Assembly (NCBI RefSeq): GCF_004364635.1 | Contig: NZ_SOAX01000002.1 | Coordinates: forward strand, 310,001 to 374,000 | Source: Halospina denitrificans | GTDB lineage: Bacteria > Pseudomonadota > Gammaproteobacteria > Pseudomonadales > Oleiphilaceae | Direction: 5' to 3' | DNA: 64,000 nt | Part shown: one piece after another, positions 1 to 9,103 of the stretch | Position numbering within the stretch: the first letter of the stretch is position 1 | Layout: each line of letters begins with the position of its first letter | Translations under genes and position numbers: made by a program | Notes under the pieces: model-generated | The model's database searches: none | Seen by the model: the letters and a program-made list of their open reading frames with translations, nothing else | Told to the model about the DNA's origin: nothing

Positions 1-487
1 TTTCATGCTGGGAACCGTCACCGTGGCGCTGGCCCTGCCGCTGTACCAGAACCTGAAGCTCATCCGCACCCACCTGAAGCCGCTGGCCATCACCCTTGCC
101 GTCAGCGGCATTGTCGCCTCCGGAACAGCCGTTGGGATCCTGTGGCTGACTGGCGCGGACCGTGGCATGCTGCTGTCCATGGCCACCAAATCCATCACCA
201 CCCCCTTCGCCATTTCAGTAACCGAGACGATTGGCGGCTATCCGCCGCTGGCGGCCGCTTTCGTGATGGTCACCGGGATACTGGTGGCTGCCTTCGGCGG
301 GCCCATATTGCGGATTACGGGGGTCACCCACCCGGCGGCCCGGGGTTGTGCCATGGGCATGACCGGCCATGGGGTTGCCACGGCACGGGCGTTTGAAATG
401 GGCCCCGAAACCGGCGCCTTCTCCGCGCTGTCGATCGGCCTGATGGGCCTCTATACTGCTGTGGTACTCGGGTTAATCATGCCGTGA
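1..487 (+). CDS. LrgB/CidB-family membrane protein (YohK-like), 5'-truncated by window edge
   Basis: The reading frame is open from the first bases and the first ATG at base 5 is internal to the family, so the true start lies before the window. The 160 visible residues are mostly hydrophobic with several membrane segments. They carry family features such as a KSITTPFAISV stretch, a glycine-rich GGPILRITGVTHPAARG segment and a GMTGHGVATARAFE segment near the C-terminus. Full LrgB proteins are about 230 residues, so roughly the last two thirds is present. LrgA/LrgB pairs are holin/antiholin-like or glycolate/pyruvate-export membrane proteins; which role applies here cannot be told. The next gene overlaps or nearly abuts the stop. 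Confidence 0.85.
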   Translation, partial: FMLGTVTVALALPLYQNLKLIRTHLKPLAITLAVSGIVASGTAVGILWLTGADRGMLLSMATKSITTPFAISVTETIGGYPPLAAAFVMVTGILVAAFGGPILRITGVTHPAARGCAMGMTGHGVATARAFEMGPETGAFSALSIGLMGLYTAVVLGLIMP

Positions 488-504
488 TAACGGGAGGCAG
501 TCAG

Positions 505-1584
505 TTGCAATCCCATCCCCGGACCGGCCTGTTCTTTACAAGCGTTTTTGCGGTAACGATCGCCTCGCCGTTAATGGCGGGAGAATCCTCGGAAGCCCTC
601 AGACTTGAGGAAGCCGAGACATTTCATCTCAACGCCCTGCCGCCCGACTTTTTTGTCTGGGACGACGAACCACGCTACCTGGACCCCAAAGACAGCACCC
701 TCGACAGGTTCAATAGCTGGGTCATCCAGCGCCGACGGTACCATTCGCGTCAGATTGAAGCGCTGGGGCTGGGCCTTGACCGGACCCTGTCCGGCGAAAC
801 CTATATCGATCAGAGCAATGATACCTACCTCAGAATCGGTGCCTATAACCAGTACACCGAGGACGGCCGGATGGGCTTTGAGCCCGAGATCCGGTTCCGG
901 CTGGACCTGCCTACGGTGGAAGAAAAGTTCCGCCTGATTGTCGAAAGTGATTCCGATGACCTGGCTCCACTGTCCGAACAGGAGCAGCGCGGAACACTGA
1001 CTCCGGCCGAACAGGATGAAGCGGGCTTCACCTCAGGGGCGCTGCGCTGGCTTAACCCCATCTCGGAAAAATGGGATGCCAGTGCCGACATTGGTGCGCG
1101 CCTGCGCTTCCCGCCCCAGATTTTCATGCGGGCGCGAACCTGGTCGGACTGGCAACTGGCTGACTGGCGCCTGCGGGTTGACCAGCGTATTTTCTGGTAT
1201 AACCATGAGGGGTGGATCTCCCGGAGCTGGCTGGGTTTCCATCATGACCTCGGCGAGCACTGGGACTTCCGTGCCGCCTCGGAGGCGCGCTGGGTCCACC
1301 GCAACCGGGGGTTTGAGCTCGCCCAGATCTTCCGGTTCCAGCGCTACTATGGCAGCCGTCGCTTCGTCCGATACCGGATTGGGGCCCTGGGGGAGACCTT
1401 TAACACCTGGCGCAAGACGGAATATTTCTCGGATTTCCTGTACCGCAAACGGCTGCACGACACCTGGCTCTACGGAGAAATCATCCCGTCAATGCGTTTT
1501 CGACGCGCGGAAGACTTCAAGCCGGAAGCCTCACTGACATTCCGGATCGAAATGTTTTTCTCAAGCAGCGGTTCCCTGAACTGA
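505..1584 (+). CDS. Predicted outer-membrane beta-barrel protein of unknown function
   Basis: A protein of about 359 residues with a signal-peptide-like start (hydrophobic GLFFTSVFAVTIASPLMAG). The mature part is rich in Trp, Tyr, Arg and alternating hydrophobic residues, as in a beta barrel, and ends in an aromatic-rich strand (SLTFRIEMFF) before a short tail. A GTG at 484 overlaps the lrgB stop, but a GGGAGG at 492-497 sits 7 nt before an in-frame TTG at 505, so TTG 505 is preferred. I do not recognise the family by name. It is transcribed with the LrgB-like gene and probably co-expressed. Function unknown; the outer-membrane location is inferred from composition only. Confidence 0.65.
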   Translation: MQSHPRTGLFFTSVFAVTIASPLMAGESSEALRLEEAETFHLNALPPDFFVWDDEPRYLDPKDSTLDRFNSWVIQRRRYHSRQIEALGLGLDRTLSGETYIDQSNDTYLRIGAYNQYTEDGRMGFEPEIRFRLDLPTVEEKFRLIVESDSDDLAPLSEQEQRGTLTPAEQDEAGFTSGALRWLNPISEKWDASADIGARLRFPPQIFMRARTWSDWQLADWRLRVDQRIFWYNHEGWISRSWLGFHHDLGEHWDFRAASEARWVHRNRGFELAQIFRFQRYYGSRRFVRYRIGALGETFNTWRKTEYFSDFLYRKRLHDTWLYGEIIPSMRFRRAEDFKPEASLTFRIEMFFSSSGSLN

Positions 1585-1611
1585 CCCCCTCTTCTGCCAT
1601 GGATCTGCCGC

Positions 1612-2337
1612 ATGACCTCAACCCATGAACTGACACCGATTGGAACCGTCCATTCCTGCTTTCCGGATAAATTCGGGGTACCACGCCAGCCCGGCCTCTG
1701 CCCCAGTGCAAGAGGGTCGATCGTGCTCAATCCACCCTGGAATGACCCGGACTGCTTCCGGGGCCTGGAGACGTTTTCGCATATCTGGGTGACCTTTATC
1801 TTTCACGAGGTTCCCGCCAGCAGGGAGGCACGCCCCCTGGTCCGGCCACCACGACTCGGGGGCAACACCCGGGTTGGCGTCTTTGCCAGCCGCTCGCCCT
1901 TCCGGCCCAACCGGCTTGGCCTCTCACTGGTCCGGCAGGATGGGCTGTTCCGGAATGAGGGGAACCTCTGCCTGGGCATCTCCGAGATCGACCTTGTTGA
2001 CGGGACCCCAATCCTCGACATCAAACCCTATGTGCCGTGGTGTGACAGCCGTGCCGATGCAACGGGCGCATGGGCCGGCGCACCCCCAGGACACAGCCTG
2101 ACGGTTATCTGCTCGGAGAGCGCTCAACAGCACCTTGAATCGCTGGCACCGGCCTATCCGGATCTGGCCGCACTGATTGAGGAGGTGCTTGGACAGGACC
2201 CGAGGCCTGCCTACCATGCCGATAATGACGACACGCGCACCTATGCCCTGTCACTCTTCGATCTGGATATTCACTGGCGCGTGGTGGGCACCGTCTGCGA
2301 GGTCTGCGCGATTACGCCGCGCACGCCTCAAGCCTGA
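1612..2337 (+). CDS. trmO: tRNA m6t6A37 methyltransferase TrmO (YaeB/TsaA family)
   Basis: The 241-residue protein matches TrmO, which uses SAM to methylate N6-threonylcarbamoyladenosine-37 in certain tRNAs reading ACY codons. Visible family motifs are the N-terminal [17 protein letters not shown], the [12 protein letters not shown] segment, [23 protein letters not shown] and [14 protein letters not shown]. Length agrees with the Escherichia coli protein (about 235). The start ATG at 1612 is followed directly by the conserved N-terminal strand. The 3' end overlaps by 10 nt the convergent cysteine-cluster gene. Confidence 0.93.
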   Translation: MTSTHELTPIGTVHSCFPDKFGVPRQPGLCPSARGSIVLNPPWNDPDCFRGLETFSHIWVTFIFHEVPASREARPLVRPPRLGGNTRVGVFASRSPFRPNRLGLSLVRQDGLFRNEGNLCLGISEIDLVDGTPILDIKPYVPWCDSRADATGAWAGAPPGHSLTVICSESAQQHLESLAPAYPDLAALIEEVLGQDPRPAYHADNDDTRTYALSLFDLDIHWRVVGTVCEVCAITPRTPQA

Positions 2338-2621
2338 TGCGCCCCCGCGGCCTCGAGCCCGGACAGGATACGAATGGCCTCCTCACGGGTATCACCACAG
2401 ATGGCAGGCTCAGCCTGGAAACCGCCACAGACCCTGGGGCGCTCGGGCAGCCCAAACAACTTGCACTGGTAGTCATCATCCAGCTGGACACAGGGAACAC
2501 CAGCCGGCTTCCCGTCAGGCATGCCCGGTATGGGCGATGATATGGAAGGCGCGATGCAGCAGGCACCGCATCCAGCCCGGCACTCAAAGGCCTCTGCGTC
2601 CGTTCGCGTACTGCTGTTCAC
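2328..2621 (-). CDS. YkgJ-family cysteine-cluster (putative zinc/iron-chelating) protein
   Basis: A 97-residue protein with the typical cysteine pattern of the YkgJ/CxxCxxCC family: CRAGCGACC near residue 14, then a CVQLD segment, a [13 protein letters not shown] segment and a late CGD. The invariant RP.VC/F stretch after the third cluster is present. Such proteins bind a metal; no enzymatic role is established. It is convergent with trmO, overlapping its 3' end by 10 nt. The short length is normal for this subfamily. Confidence 0.8.
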   Translation of the reverse strand: MNSSTRTDAEAFECRAGCGACCIAPSISSPIPGMPDGKPAGVPCVQLDDDYQCKLFGLPERPRVCGGFQAEPAICGDTREEAIRILSGLEAAGAHQA

Positions 2622-2637
2622 AATGACACACCTTTAA

Positions 2638-2666
2638 TTGCCTGGGCTGGTACAGGCCGGTATTAT
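2638..2666 (+). promoter_or_regulatory. Sigma-70-type promoter for the yfaZ-like gene
   Basis: TTGCCT at 2638-2643 and TATTAT at 2661-2666, separated by exactly 17 nt, lie 58 nt upstream of the ATG at 2724. The match is good at both hexamers. No other strong pair was seen in this gap. Confidence 0.5.
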
Positions 2667-2723
2667 ACGGACGTCGCCGATGGCGATGAAATCCCCACAC
2701 AACAAGAGGGTCGCGGACACATT

Positions 2724-3314
2724 ATGCGCCGAACGCCAGCTATTCACCCTCCCCGTCGAGCACTTCACCACACGCTTCTGCTGTTTCTGATGGTGGCACC
2801 ATTGGCAGCCAGTGCCGATGACTTCACGCTCAGCCTCACGAACGATTCAGCTCGTGGTTATTTCCGCTTCAGCCAACCCAGTGACCAGCTGGCTGTCGGG
2901 GCCGGTTATACCTACCACACGGGCAGCCGCCACATTGCCAATGTGGATTTTCACGCCCAGGGCCGCACAGCCATCAACAACCTGCCTATGACCGTGGGTC
3001 TGGGCCTGAGAAACATCTATTTCCGCGACAGCCCCATTGAGGGTGGCGCAACCGCGCCAGGGGGCTACGTCAGGGCCAACATTCCGGAAGCGCCCGGGCT
3101 CTCATTCAACGCGGAACTTTACATGTCCCCGTCCATACTCTCCTTCGGCGATGCCGACGGCATGAGGCATGTTGAAACCTCTGTAAGCTACCGCCTGATC
3201 CGTAACGCGGAGCTACTGGTGGGCTATCGCTACGTGGGAGCCGACCTGGAGAACTCACGCGACGATTTCCGCCTCGAGGAAGGATTGATTGGCGGCATGC
3301 GCATCCTCTTCTAG
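2724..3314 (+). CDS. YfaZ-family outer-membrane protein
   Basis: A 196-residue protein with a signal peptide (hydrophobic HTLLLFLMVAPLAASA, cleavage near residue 31) followed by a short barrel-type mature region. FTLSLTNDSARGYF at the mature N-terminus, the repeated amphipathic strands and the terminal phenylalanine (MRILF) fit the YfaZ outer-membrane family. The function of YfaZ proteins is unknown; they are predicted small porin-like barrels. It is a single gene with its own promoter-like sequence upstream. Confidence 0.75.
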   Translation: MRRTPAIHPPRRALHHTLLLFLMVAPLAASADDFTLSLTNDSARGYFRFSQPSDQLAVGAGYTYHTGSRHIANVDFHAQGRTAINNLPMTVGLGLRNIYFRDSPIEGGATAPGGYVRANIPEAPGLSFNAELYMSPSILSFGDADGMRHVETSVSYRLIRNAELLVGYRYVGADLENSRDDFRLEEGLIGGMRILF

Positions 3315-3471
3315 AAGAGAAGCAAAGCAGCACGAATTGTTTCACGCTAAAGGGCTCGAATTTCCTCTATACTCATGGATAGAGTTGGGGTTCGGGCCTC
3401 CCTGCAGTAGCCCCCTTTGCCGTACCTGATACCCCTTCCCTTTTCCCGGACCGCCCTGAACGAGGCATGGT

Positions 3472-5691
3472 ATGTATCTGCTGACGAAGCTTCTTCCGCA
3501 CACGGCGCTTATGGCTGTGATCACTGCTTCAGCCCTTCTGACGGGCTGCCTGGAGAGCGCCAGTGAGTCCGCGAGCAATGTGAACTCTTTTCCCCAGGGC
3601 GACGGCACCGGCTCGGGATTCTCGGAGTCCACCACCGGGAGCGTCACCAATGAGAGCAACCTGGACCGGAACCAGGTGCGTGTCAGCGTCCAGGTTCCGG
3701 AAGGCATCGCTGATGGGGAGGGAGGCCGACGGAATCTGTTGACCACGACCAATGCCGACCTGAGCGTGACCCGTGTCGACGAGAACCTGCAGACCGTCGA
3801 TGACCTTAACCCTCGGATCAAAACCGAGGATAATGCCTTCATCATCACGTTCCGAGACCGAAGCCAGGTCCCCTCGGACATCGACCTGATTGTTACCGCA
3901 ACGGTCGGCAGCAATACCTACCAGGCGCCACTGGCCGCCGGTAGCCGCCATGTACGCCTTAACCCCTTCACCGATTACCTGGTACATCGCGTTATTGACG
4001 ATGAGCTCAGTCAAACCGATATCAACAACCTGAAGACCTGCTCGGAGAACCTGTGCCCGCAGGCCCTGGTCTGGTCACCACTGGTGGACCAGGTACAGAA
4101 CTTCGAGATCGACATTCCCAGCAACAGCTCCGCCGGTCAGGCCAGGAGTTTTCTGGATGAGCGTGCCGACTTTGCCGACTTCGTGGCCCAGGCAACACAG
4201 GCACTGACGCTGGACCAGGACCGCATCGGCAGCCTCGAAGGTGTTGCCACCAGCACGACCAGTTTCAACACCGTGTATTTCGGAACCAGCCTGAACCTGG
4301 ACCGCACCGAAAACACTCCCTTCTGGGCCACCAGAACCATCAGCCGGGGCGAGAGCGTCAGTAACAATGGCGTGGGCTTCGCCTATCCAAGCCTTACGCT
4401 GACCAGTTTTGCCGTGGAACTGCTGGACCTCAACATTACCTCACTGGCTTCGGACGTCCCCTACATACGTAACAGCGCCGGTTTTTCCGATCTTGATGGT
4501 ATAACGAACAGCCACTCGACGAGCCCCGGCCCCGCCTTTATCCGCGACGGGCAATCGCTGATTGCCAGCCGCCCGGTATTCCAGTCCATTACGCGACAGG
4601 GTGACCGGACAACGGGCTGGGCACCAGACCCCCATTACCTGGCGGGGTATCTTCTCGGCGAGACGAACGACCCGGAAGCGCTGCTGTCCAGCTACTTCCA
4701 TGCCGGCAAGACGCTCTCGCTTACGGCAACCGGGGACGAGCAGTTTGATCGGGATAAAACCCTGGAGGAGCAGGCCACCTCGGCACTTGAGATCAACCTT
4801 CCCCAGTGGGGCGACAGCGATGGCACCAGCCTCAACCCTCACCCCGACTACAATCTGATTGGTTTTGAACTGATTCCAGCAGACGGTGGCGGCTCACCCG
4901 CAATGGTCCGTGCGACGCTTGGTGCATGGAATAGTATCTTTGGGGATGATGAGCGGATCACCGCTAATGAGGACACATCGGTAAGCGATGGCGTCGTTTG
5001 GGAGCTGACAAACAATGCGCCGGTGGGCACAAATACCGGCACAGCCCCATATGATGAAGCAGGCTTTGACATCAACGCCATTGATATCCAATTCAGCTCT
5101 GATGGAGACCCGGCCTTCAAGGGCCATGTGTTCTACAACCACGATACTGTCGAGATTCAGGAAGCTGGCCTGGGCAAGCCCAACGGATCCATCTCCCCGG
5201 ACCACCGCTGGATGGCCTTCTCCGCTCGATCAGGCAGTGGCACGGACACCGGCGATTTCATCCGTATTGCCCATCACCATGACGGCGAGGACAGCATCAC
5301 ATTCGGAGATGCTTATCGGCTGGTCGGTTACGACATTACGCTCAATAACGACGAGGAGCAGCTTGAGCAATTGAACGGCTCGTGCCTTGTGGCCGGGGGT
5401 AGTAATACCTTACTTGTGGAGCGGGGTCTGAGAGTATCCCACACACCCTCCAATACTGGTAGCTACACGTCCCCCGAAGCATTTGAGAATCCTGATCTGG
5501 AGCTCGATTCCATTGAGCCACAGGCAGGTCGTTTCACAATCGCGGATTCGGACACTGATCCCAACACCGTCATCAAGGGTTTTATTGCCGACGAGGGCAA
5601 CACCCTAGTTATGCTCAAGAAAACCGAGCAAAGCCTGGGAATCATGTTAGGCTTTCGGGAAGATGAGCCGGCGGGGTGCCCGAGCAGTTGA
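3472..5691 (+). CDS. Large acidic lipoprotein of unknown function
   Basis: The 739-residue product starts with a lipoprotein signal peptide: positive residue early, hydrophobic core and lipobox LLTGC with the acylated Cys at residue 26. Leu at +2 favours outer-membrane sorting. The mature protein is rich in Asp, Glu, Ser, Thr and Asn, with few Lys, as in proteins of halophiles. It begins with a low-complexity Ser/Gly/Asn linker, then a beta-rich region. About eight cysteines occur in the mature region, including a pair at CSENLC and one near the C-terminus. No named domain is recognised. Upstream sequence has a TATACT box at 3368 but no well-spaced -35. The gene stands alone; function unknown. 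Confidence 0.7.
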   Translation: MYLLTKLLPHTALMAVITASALLTGCLESASESASNVNSFPQGDGTGSGFSESTTGSVTNESNLDRNQVRVSVQVPEGIADGEGGRRNLLTTTNADLSVTRVDENLQTVDDLNPRIKTEDNAFIITFRDRSQVPSDIDLIVTATVGSNTYQAPLAAGSRHVRLNPFTDYLVHRVIDDELSQTDINNLKTCSENLCPQALVWSPLVDQVQNFEIDIPSNSSAGQARSFLDERADFADFVAQATQALTLDQDRIGSLEGVATSTTSFNTVYFGTSLNLDRTENTPFWATRTISRGESVSNNGVGFAYPSLTLTSFAVELLDLNITSLASDVPYIRNSAGFSDLDGITNSHSTSPGPAFIRDGQSLIASRPVFQSITRQGDRTTGWAPDPHYLAGYLLGETNDPEALLSSYFHAGKTLSLTATGDEQFDRDKTLEEQATSALEINLPQWGDSDGTSLNPHPDYNLIGFELIPADGGGSPAMVRATLGAWNSIFGDDERITANEDTSVSDGVVWELTNNAPVGTNTGTAPYDEAGFDINAIDIQFSSDGDPAFKGHVFYNHDTVEIQEAGLGKPNGSISPDHRWMAFSARSGSGTDTGDFIRIAHHHDGEDSITFGDAYRLVGYDITLNNDEEQLEQLNGSCLVAGGSNTLLVERGLRVSHTPSNTGSYTSPEAFENPDLELDSIEPQAGRFTIADSDTDPNTVIKGFIADEGNTLVMLKKTEQSLGIMLGFREDEPAGCPSS

Positions 5692-5741
5692 GACCCGGAT
5701 TACCCCAGCGCTCGTGATGTCATAACGTCCCGGAGGAATCA

Positions 5742-6623
5742 ATGGAGTCTCGCACCACCGCTGTCTTTGCTTTAATTGCCGCGATCCTCATCGCAGCCCT
5801 GGCCGCAGGCGCCCTCGTCGCCAGCCTGGATCTTGAAAAGACAGTGGATGTTCCGAAGATGGTTGAAAAACCGGAACTTCCCGGCTGGCGCTCGGCTCCC
5901 CTCCCCGATTTCACCCGGTACTCGGCGGGCACTGAGCGCAAGGAAGCCTTTTTCGGATTTCTCTTCCCGCGCATCGCTTTGGCGAATCTTGAGATTCTGA
6001 GGCAACGGGAAGGCGTGAAGGCCCTGCGGCGCATGGATGCGCTGTCAGAGAAGCAGAAAGAGTGGCTCAAGAGCCACGCCCTGCGTCTGCGGGTTCGCAT
6101 GGACGACGACGCCTTTTTTGAAAAGCTTCTGAATCGCCTGGACATTGTCCCGCCTTCTCTGGTGATGGCCCAGGCGGCCAACGAATCAGCCTGGGGAACC
6201 AGCCGGTTTGCAACGCGGGGGAATAACCTTTTCGGCCAATGGTGCTTCACCCCAGGCTGCGGCATTGTGCCCGGCCAACGCACACAAGGCAGAAGCCACG
6301 AGGTAGCGGCCTACAAGCACCCCTACGCCTCAATACGAAGCTATCTGACCAACCTGAATCGTCATAACGCCTATACGCCCCTTCGGGAGCTTCGCGCCCG
6401 GAAGCGCCAGCGGAACGAGTTCACGGATGGCACCTACCTGGCCGGCGGTCTGGAACGCTACTCCGAACGTGGCAATGAGTACGTCCGTGAGATCAGGGCC
6501 ATGATCAGTTTCAATGAGCTGGAGGCCTATGACGCCAGACTCAAACAACTCATGGATGCCGACGCCCCCCTTGCAGAGCTGGAAAAGACGGTCAGCGATT
6601 ACCGGCAGCGCTACGCCAATTAG
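5742..6623 (+). CDS. Bax-like glucosaminidase-domain protein (GH73 type)
   Basis: A 293-residue protein with an N-terminal membrane anchor (about residues 7-27) and a C-terminal glucosaminidase domain. The core AQAANESAWGTSRFA contains the conserved catalytic Glu of GH73 enzymes, followed by GNNLFGQWCF and later AYKHPYASIRSYLTNLNRH. This layout matches Bax of Escherichia coli, a predicted periplasmic N-acetylglucosaminidase acting on peptidoglycan. The cysteine pair in GQWCFTPGC is also seen in that family. A GGAGG Shine-Dalgarno precedes the ATG. Exact substrate bond is not known. Confidence 0.85.
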   Translation: MESRTTAVFALIAAILIAALAAGALVASLDLEKTVDVPKMVEKPELPGWRSAPLPDFTRYSAGTERKEAFFGFLFPRIALANLEILRQREGVKALRRMDALSEKQKEWLKSHALRLRVRMDDDAFFEKLLNRLDIVPPSLVMAQAANESAWGTSRFATRGNNLFGQWCFTPGCGIVPGQRTQGRSHEVAAYKHPYASIRSYLTNLNRHNAYTPLRELRARKRQRNEFTDGTYLAGGLERYSERGNEYVREIRAMISFNELEAYDARLKQLMDADAPLAELEKTVSDYRQRYAN

Positions 6624-6645
6624 GAAAACAACTGTACGCCGGGAA

Positions 6646-6673
6646 TTGGCACTTACCCCTACAGATGTATAAT
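6646..6673 (+). promoter_or_regulatory. Sigma-70 promoter for the acyltransferase gene
   Basis: TTGGCA at 6646-6651, a 16-nt spacer and a perfect TATAAT at 6668-6673. The predicted transcript would begin near 6680, about 45 nt before the start codon at 6725. The strongest canonical promoter noticed in the first 40 kb. Confidence 0.6.
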
Positions 6674-6725
6674 AGCAGGCCGTTGTAGTTCACGATCATT
6701 CATCGACAACATACGGCCCCTGCTA
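6673..6725 (+). promoter_or_regulatory. Possible leader stem covering the acyltransferase start codon
   Basis: TAGCAGG (6673-6679) is complementary to CCTGCTA (6719-6725), and CCG (6680-6682) to CGG (6714-6716), with a small bulge and a loop of about 31 nt. The right arm ends on the A of the ATG at 6725. If the RNA starts before about 6674 the stem would hide the start codon. If it starts 7 nt or more after the -10 box, as is usual, the left arm is at least partly missing, which weakens the idea. Confidence 0.25.
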
Positions 6726-7624
6726 TGCTGGATTTTCTGCCCGCACCCCTAAAGGGTGCTCTGGTCATCCTCCTTATCCTGATCAGCACACTGATCTTAT
6801 ATCCCTTGCTGCTGCTGTTGGCACTCATCAAGCTGCTGATCCCCCTGAGACCGGTGCGCACCCTTGCCACTCGAGGGCTGAACGGGATTGCCCGGATCTG
6901 GATTGAAAACAACAGCACCTTGATGCGGTTGTTCAACCGGATTGAATGGCACGTCGAGAACAACGCAGAACTCAGTCGCGAACGCTGGTATTTCGTCACC
7001 TGCAATCACCAGTCCTGGGCAGACATCATGGTGGTGCAGAACGTCCTCAATCAGCGCATCCCCCTGATGAAATTCTTCCTCAAGAAGGAACTGCTGTGGG
7101 TACCGCTTCTGGGGATCGCATGGTGGGCCCTGGACTTCCCCTTCATGAAGCGCTATTCCCGTGAAAAACTCATGAAGAAGCCCGAACTCCGGGGCAAGGA
7201 TCTCGAAACCACCAAGCGTGCCTGTGAGAAATTCGAGTACACTCCCGTCGCTGTCTTCAACTTCATGGAAGGCACACGCTTCACACCCGAAAAGCATGCC
7301 CAGCAGTCCTCGCCCTATCGTCATCTGCTCAAGCCCCGTGCGGGAGGCACTGGCTTTGTTCTGGGTGCCATGGGGACCAAACTGCAGACCATGCTCGACA
7401 TCACCATCGTCTACCCCGATGGGGTTGGCGGGATCTGGGATTATCTCAGTGGGCGCATAAGGCGAGTGGTCGTTCACATCGACCAGAAAACGATTCCACC
7501 TGAATTCCTGGGCTGCAATTACAACGAGGACCGCGAGTTCCGAATCAACTTCCAGAAATGGGTGACCGCCCTTTGGGAAGAAAAGGACGAGCGGATCGAG
7601 TCACTTTACGCCCGCTATTCATAA
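6725..7624 (+). CDS. 1-acylglycerol-3-phosphate acyltransferase-like protein (PlsC/YihG family)
   Basis: The 299-residue protein has two N-terminal hydrophobic segments (about residues 10-40) and a PlsC acyltransferase domain. Catalytic motif I is NHQSWAD (NHx4D), and motif III is the EGTR within FNFMEGTRFTPEK. Length and the FMKRYSREKL segment resemble YihG/YihG-like lysophospholipid acyltransferases, inner-membrane proteins that add acyl chains to lysophosphatidic acid. The ATG at 6725 is preferred because the hydrophobic anchor follows at once. It is a single-gene unit: strong promoter upstream, hairpin terminator directly downstream. Confidence 0.85.
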   Translation: MLDFLPAPLKGALVILLILISTLILYPLLLLLALIKLLIPLRPVRTLATRGLNGIARIWIENNSTLMRLFNRIEWHVENNAELSRERWYFVTCNHQSWADIMVVQNVLNQRIPLMKFFLKKELLWVPLLGIAWWALDFPFMKRYSREKLMKKPELRGKDLETTKRACEKFEYTPVAVFNFMEGTRFTPEKHAQQSSPYRHLLKPRAGGTGFVLGAMGTKLQTMLDITIVYPDGVGGIWDYLSGRIRRVVVHIDQKTIPPEFLGCNYNEDREFRINFQKWVTALWEEKDERIESLYARYS

Positions 7625-7631
7625 CACAAAA

Positions 7632-7651
7632 AACCCCGCCGAAGCGGGGTT
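7632..7651. terminator. Bidirectional hairpin terminator
   Basis: AACCCCGC (7632-7639) and GCGGGGTT (7644-7651) form an 8-bp stem with a CGAA tetraloop. It is flanked by an A run on the left and a T-rich TTCTTT on the right. It lies between convergent genes and suits both the acyltransferase (+) and the DUF1329 gene (-). Confidence 0.85.
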
Positions 7652-7671
7652 CTTTGTGGAGCGACAACTGA

Positions 7672-9033
7672 TCAGCGCCGACCGGACCGGCGCAGAGCCG
7701 ACGGTGTAAAGTCTCTGGAACGACGCTCAATGCCGAACTCGTAGGGATCCTCTATTTCATTGGTCAGGCCAAGTGCGAGGTACCGGTTTGACAGCGTGTC
7801 ATAGATGACCTCAAAGGCAAACCAGGGAACCTTGACGTCATAGAGGAACATGTTGTGCCCCTCGGAGACACGCCAGAGTTCGCCACGTCCGTCATAATGA
7901 TCAATGACCGATGCCGTCCAGGTATCCTCATCAATGTAGAAATCGCGCTGGGCGTAGATGTGACGCGCCCCTTCCTGCAGGGTTGCCCGCACATGCCAGA
8001 CCCGGTGAAGCTCATAGCGGGCATGGTCCTGGTTGACGTGACCCGCATGGACAATCTCATCATAGCCCAACTCGGGATCATCAAACTGATAGGAATTGTA
8101 CGGTATGTACATCTCCTTCTTTCCGACGAGTTCCCAGTTGTAGCGATCCGGCGCGCCATTGAACATATCGAAGTTGTCAGAGGTCCGCAGTCCGTCTGAC
8201 GCCGTGCCCGGCCCATCATAGGCAACCTGGGGCGCGCGGCGAACACGACGCTGGCCGGCGTTATACACCCAGGCACGACGGGGTTCCTTCACCTGGTTGA
8301 TCGTCTCGTGCACCAGCAGTACGTTACCGGCCAGGCGTGAGGGAGCCACTATCTTCTGCAGGAAATAGAACAGGACGTTGGAGTCCTGGCCCGGCTCATA
8401 ATCCTGAAGCGACGCCCGCCACGCCAGTTCCTCATCGAAACGAACCGGTGTGTAGTCGCCATCTTCCTGAGGTGTTACCTGGTGGATCTCCCGAGCAACG
8501 GAACCGCCACGATAGCGCGTAATGTGATTCCAGATAATCTCGAGGCCGCTGCTCGGAATCGGGAATGGTGTGGTAGCCTCAAAGTCATTGAGACCATTAC
8601 CGCTTTCCACCAGCGTCGTATTCACGGCATTTTTCTTGACTGTGTCGAAAACCTCCTGGGGATAGGTCGCGGTACGACGGGTCTTGTAGACCGGCATCTT
8701 GTAGTCGTCGTATTTCTTGATCATCTTGATCTGGCCGGGGGACAACCGGTCTTCATATTCGTCCACGTTGCTCTGGTCGATAACAAAAAGCGGTTCGTCC
8801 TCTGGGAACGGATTCACGTAATGGCCGTCTTCCTCGTAACTTTCCGGCACTTTCGTCAGGCCGCCGTCCCATGCCGGAATCTCGTCACCATTCCCTGCGC
8901 GCTCAGCGCCCATGGGCGTCAGTTCCTTGCCCAACCGCTCTGCCTCTTCCGGCGACACCTTGGCAATTGCCGGCGCCGCAGCGAGTGACATTGCAACAAT
9001 CCCACTCGCCAGAGCCTTCATTCTGAATGTCAT
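7672..9033 (-). CDS. DUF1329 domain-containing periplasmic/outer-membrane protein
   Basis: A 453-residue protein with a signal peptide (LASGIVAMSLAAAPAIA, cleaved near residue 24) and the full-length DUF1329 domain, recognisable from the VSPEEAERLGKELTPMGAERAGN opening (split here: LGKELTPMGAE) and the RHIYAQRDFYIDEDTW block near residue 350. DUF1329 proteins have a LolB/outer-membrane-lipoprotein-sorting-like fold. They are nearly always encoded next to DUF1302 proteins, as here, where the DUF1302 gene lies 70 nt upstream. The pair is common in Pseudomonas and Marinobacter and is linked to use of hydrophobic substrates, but the transported molecule is unknown. Confidence 0.9.
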   Translation of the reverse strand: MTFRMKALASGIVAMSLAAAPAIAKVSPEEAERLGKELTPMGAERAGNGDEIPAWDGGLTKVPESYEEDGHYVNPFPEDEPLFVIDQSNVDEYEDRLSPGQIKMIKKYDDYKMPVYKTRRTATYPQEVFDTVKKNAVNTTLVESGNGLNDFEATTPFPIPSSGLEIIWNHITRYRGGSVAREIHQVTPQEDGDYTPVRFDEELAWRASLQDYEPGQDSNVLFYFLQKIVAPSRLAGNVLLVHETINQVKEPRRAWVYNAGQRRVRRAPQVAYDGPGTASDGLRTSDNFDMFNGAPDRYNWELVGKKEMYIPYNSYQFDDPELGYDEIVHAGHVNQDHARYELHRVWHVRATLQEGARHIYAQRDFYIDEDTWTASVIDHYDGRGELWRVSEGHNMFLYDVKVPWFAFEVIYDTLSNRYLALGLTNEIEDPYEFGIERRSRDFTPSALRRSGRR

Positions 9034-9103
9034 TAGTCGTCTACCCTTATTAGACCGTGTTTCAATTTATTATATTACGGCGTGCCGGCCTGTGATGCCT
9101 CCC

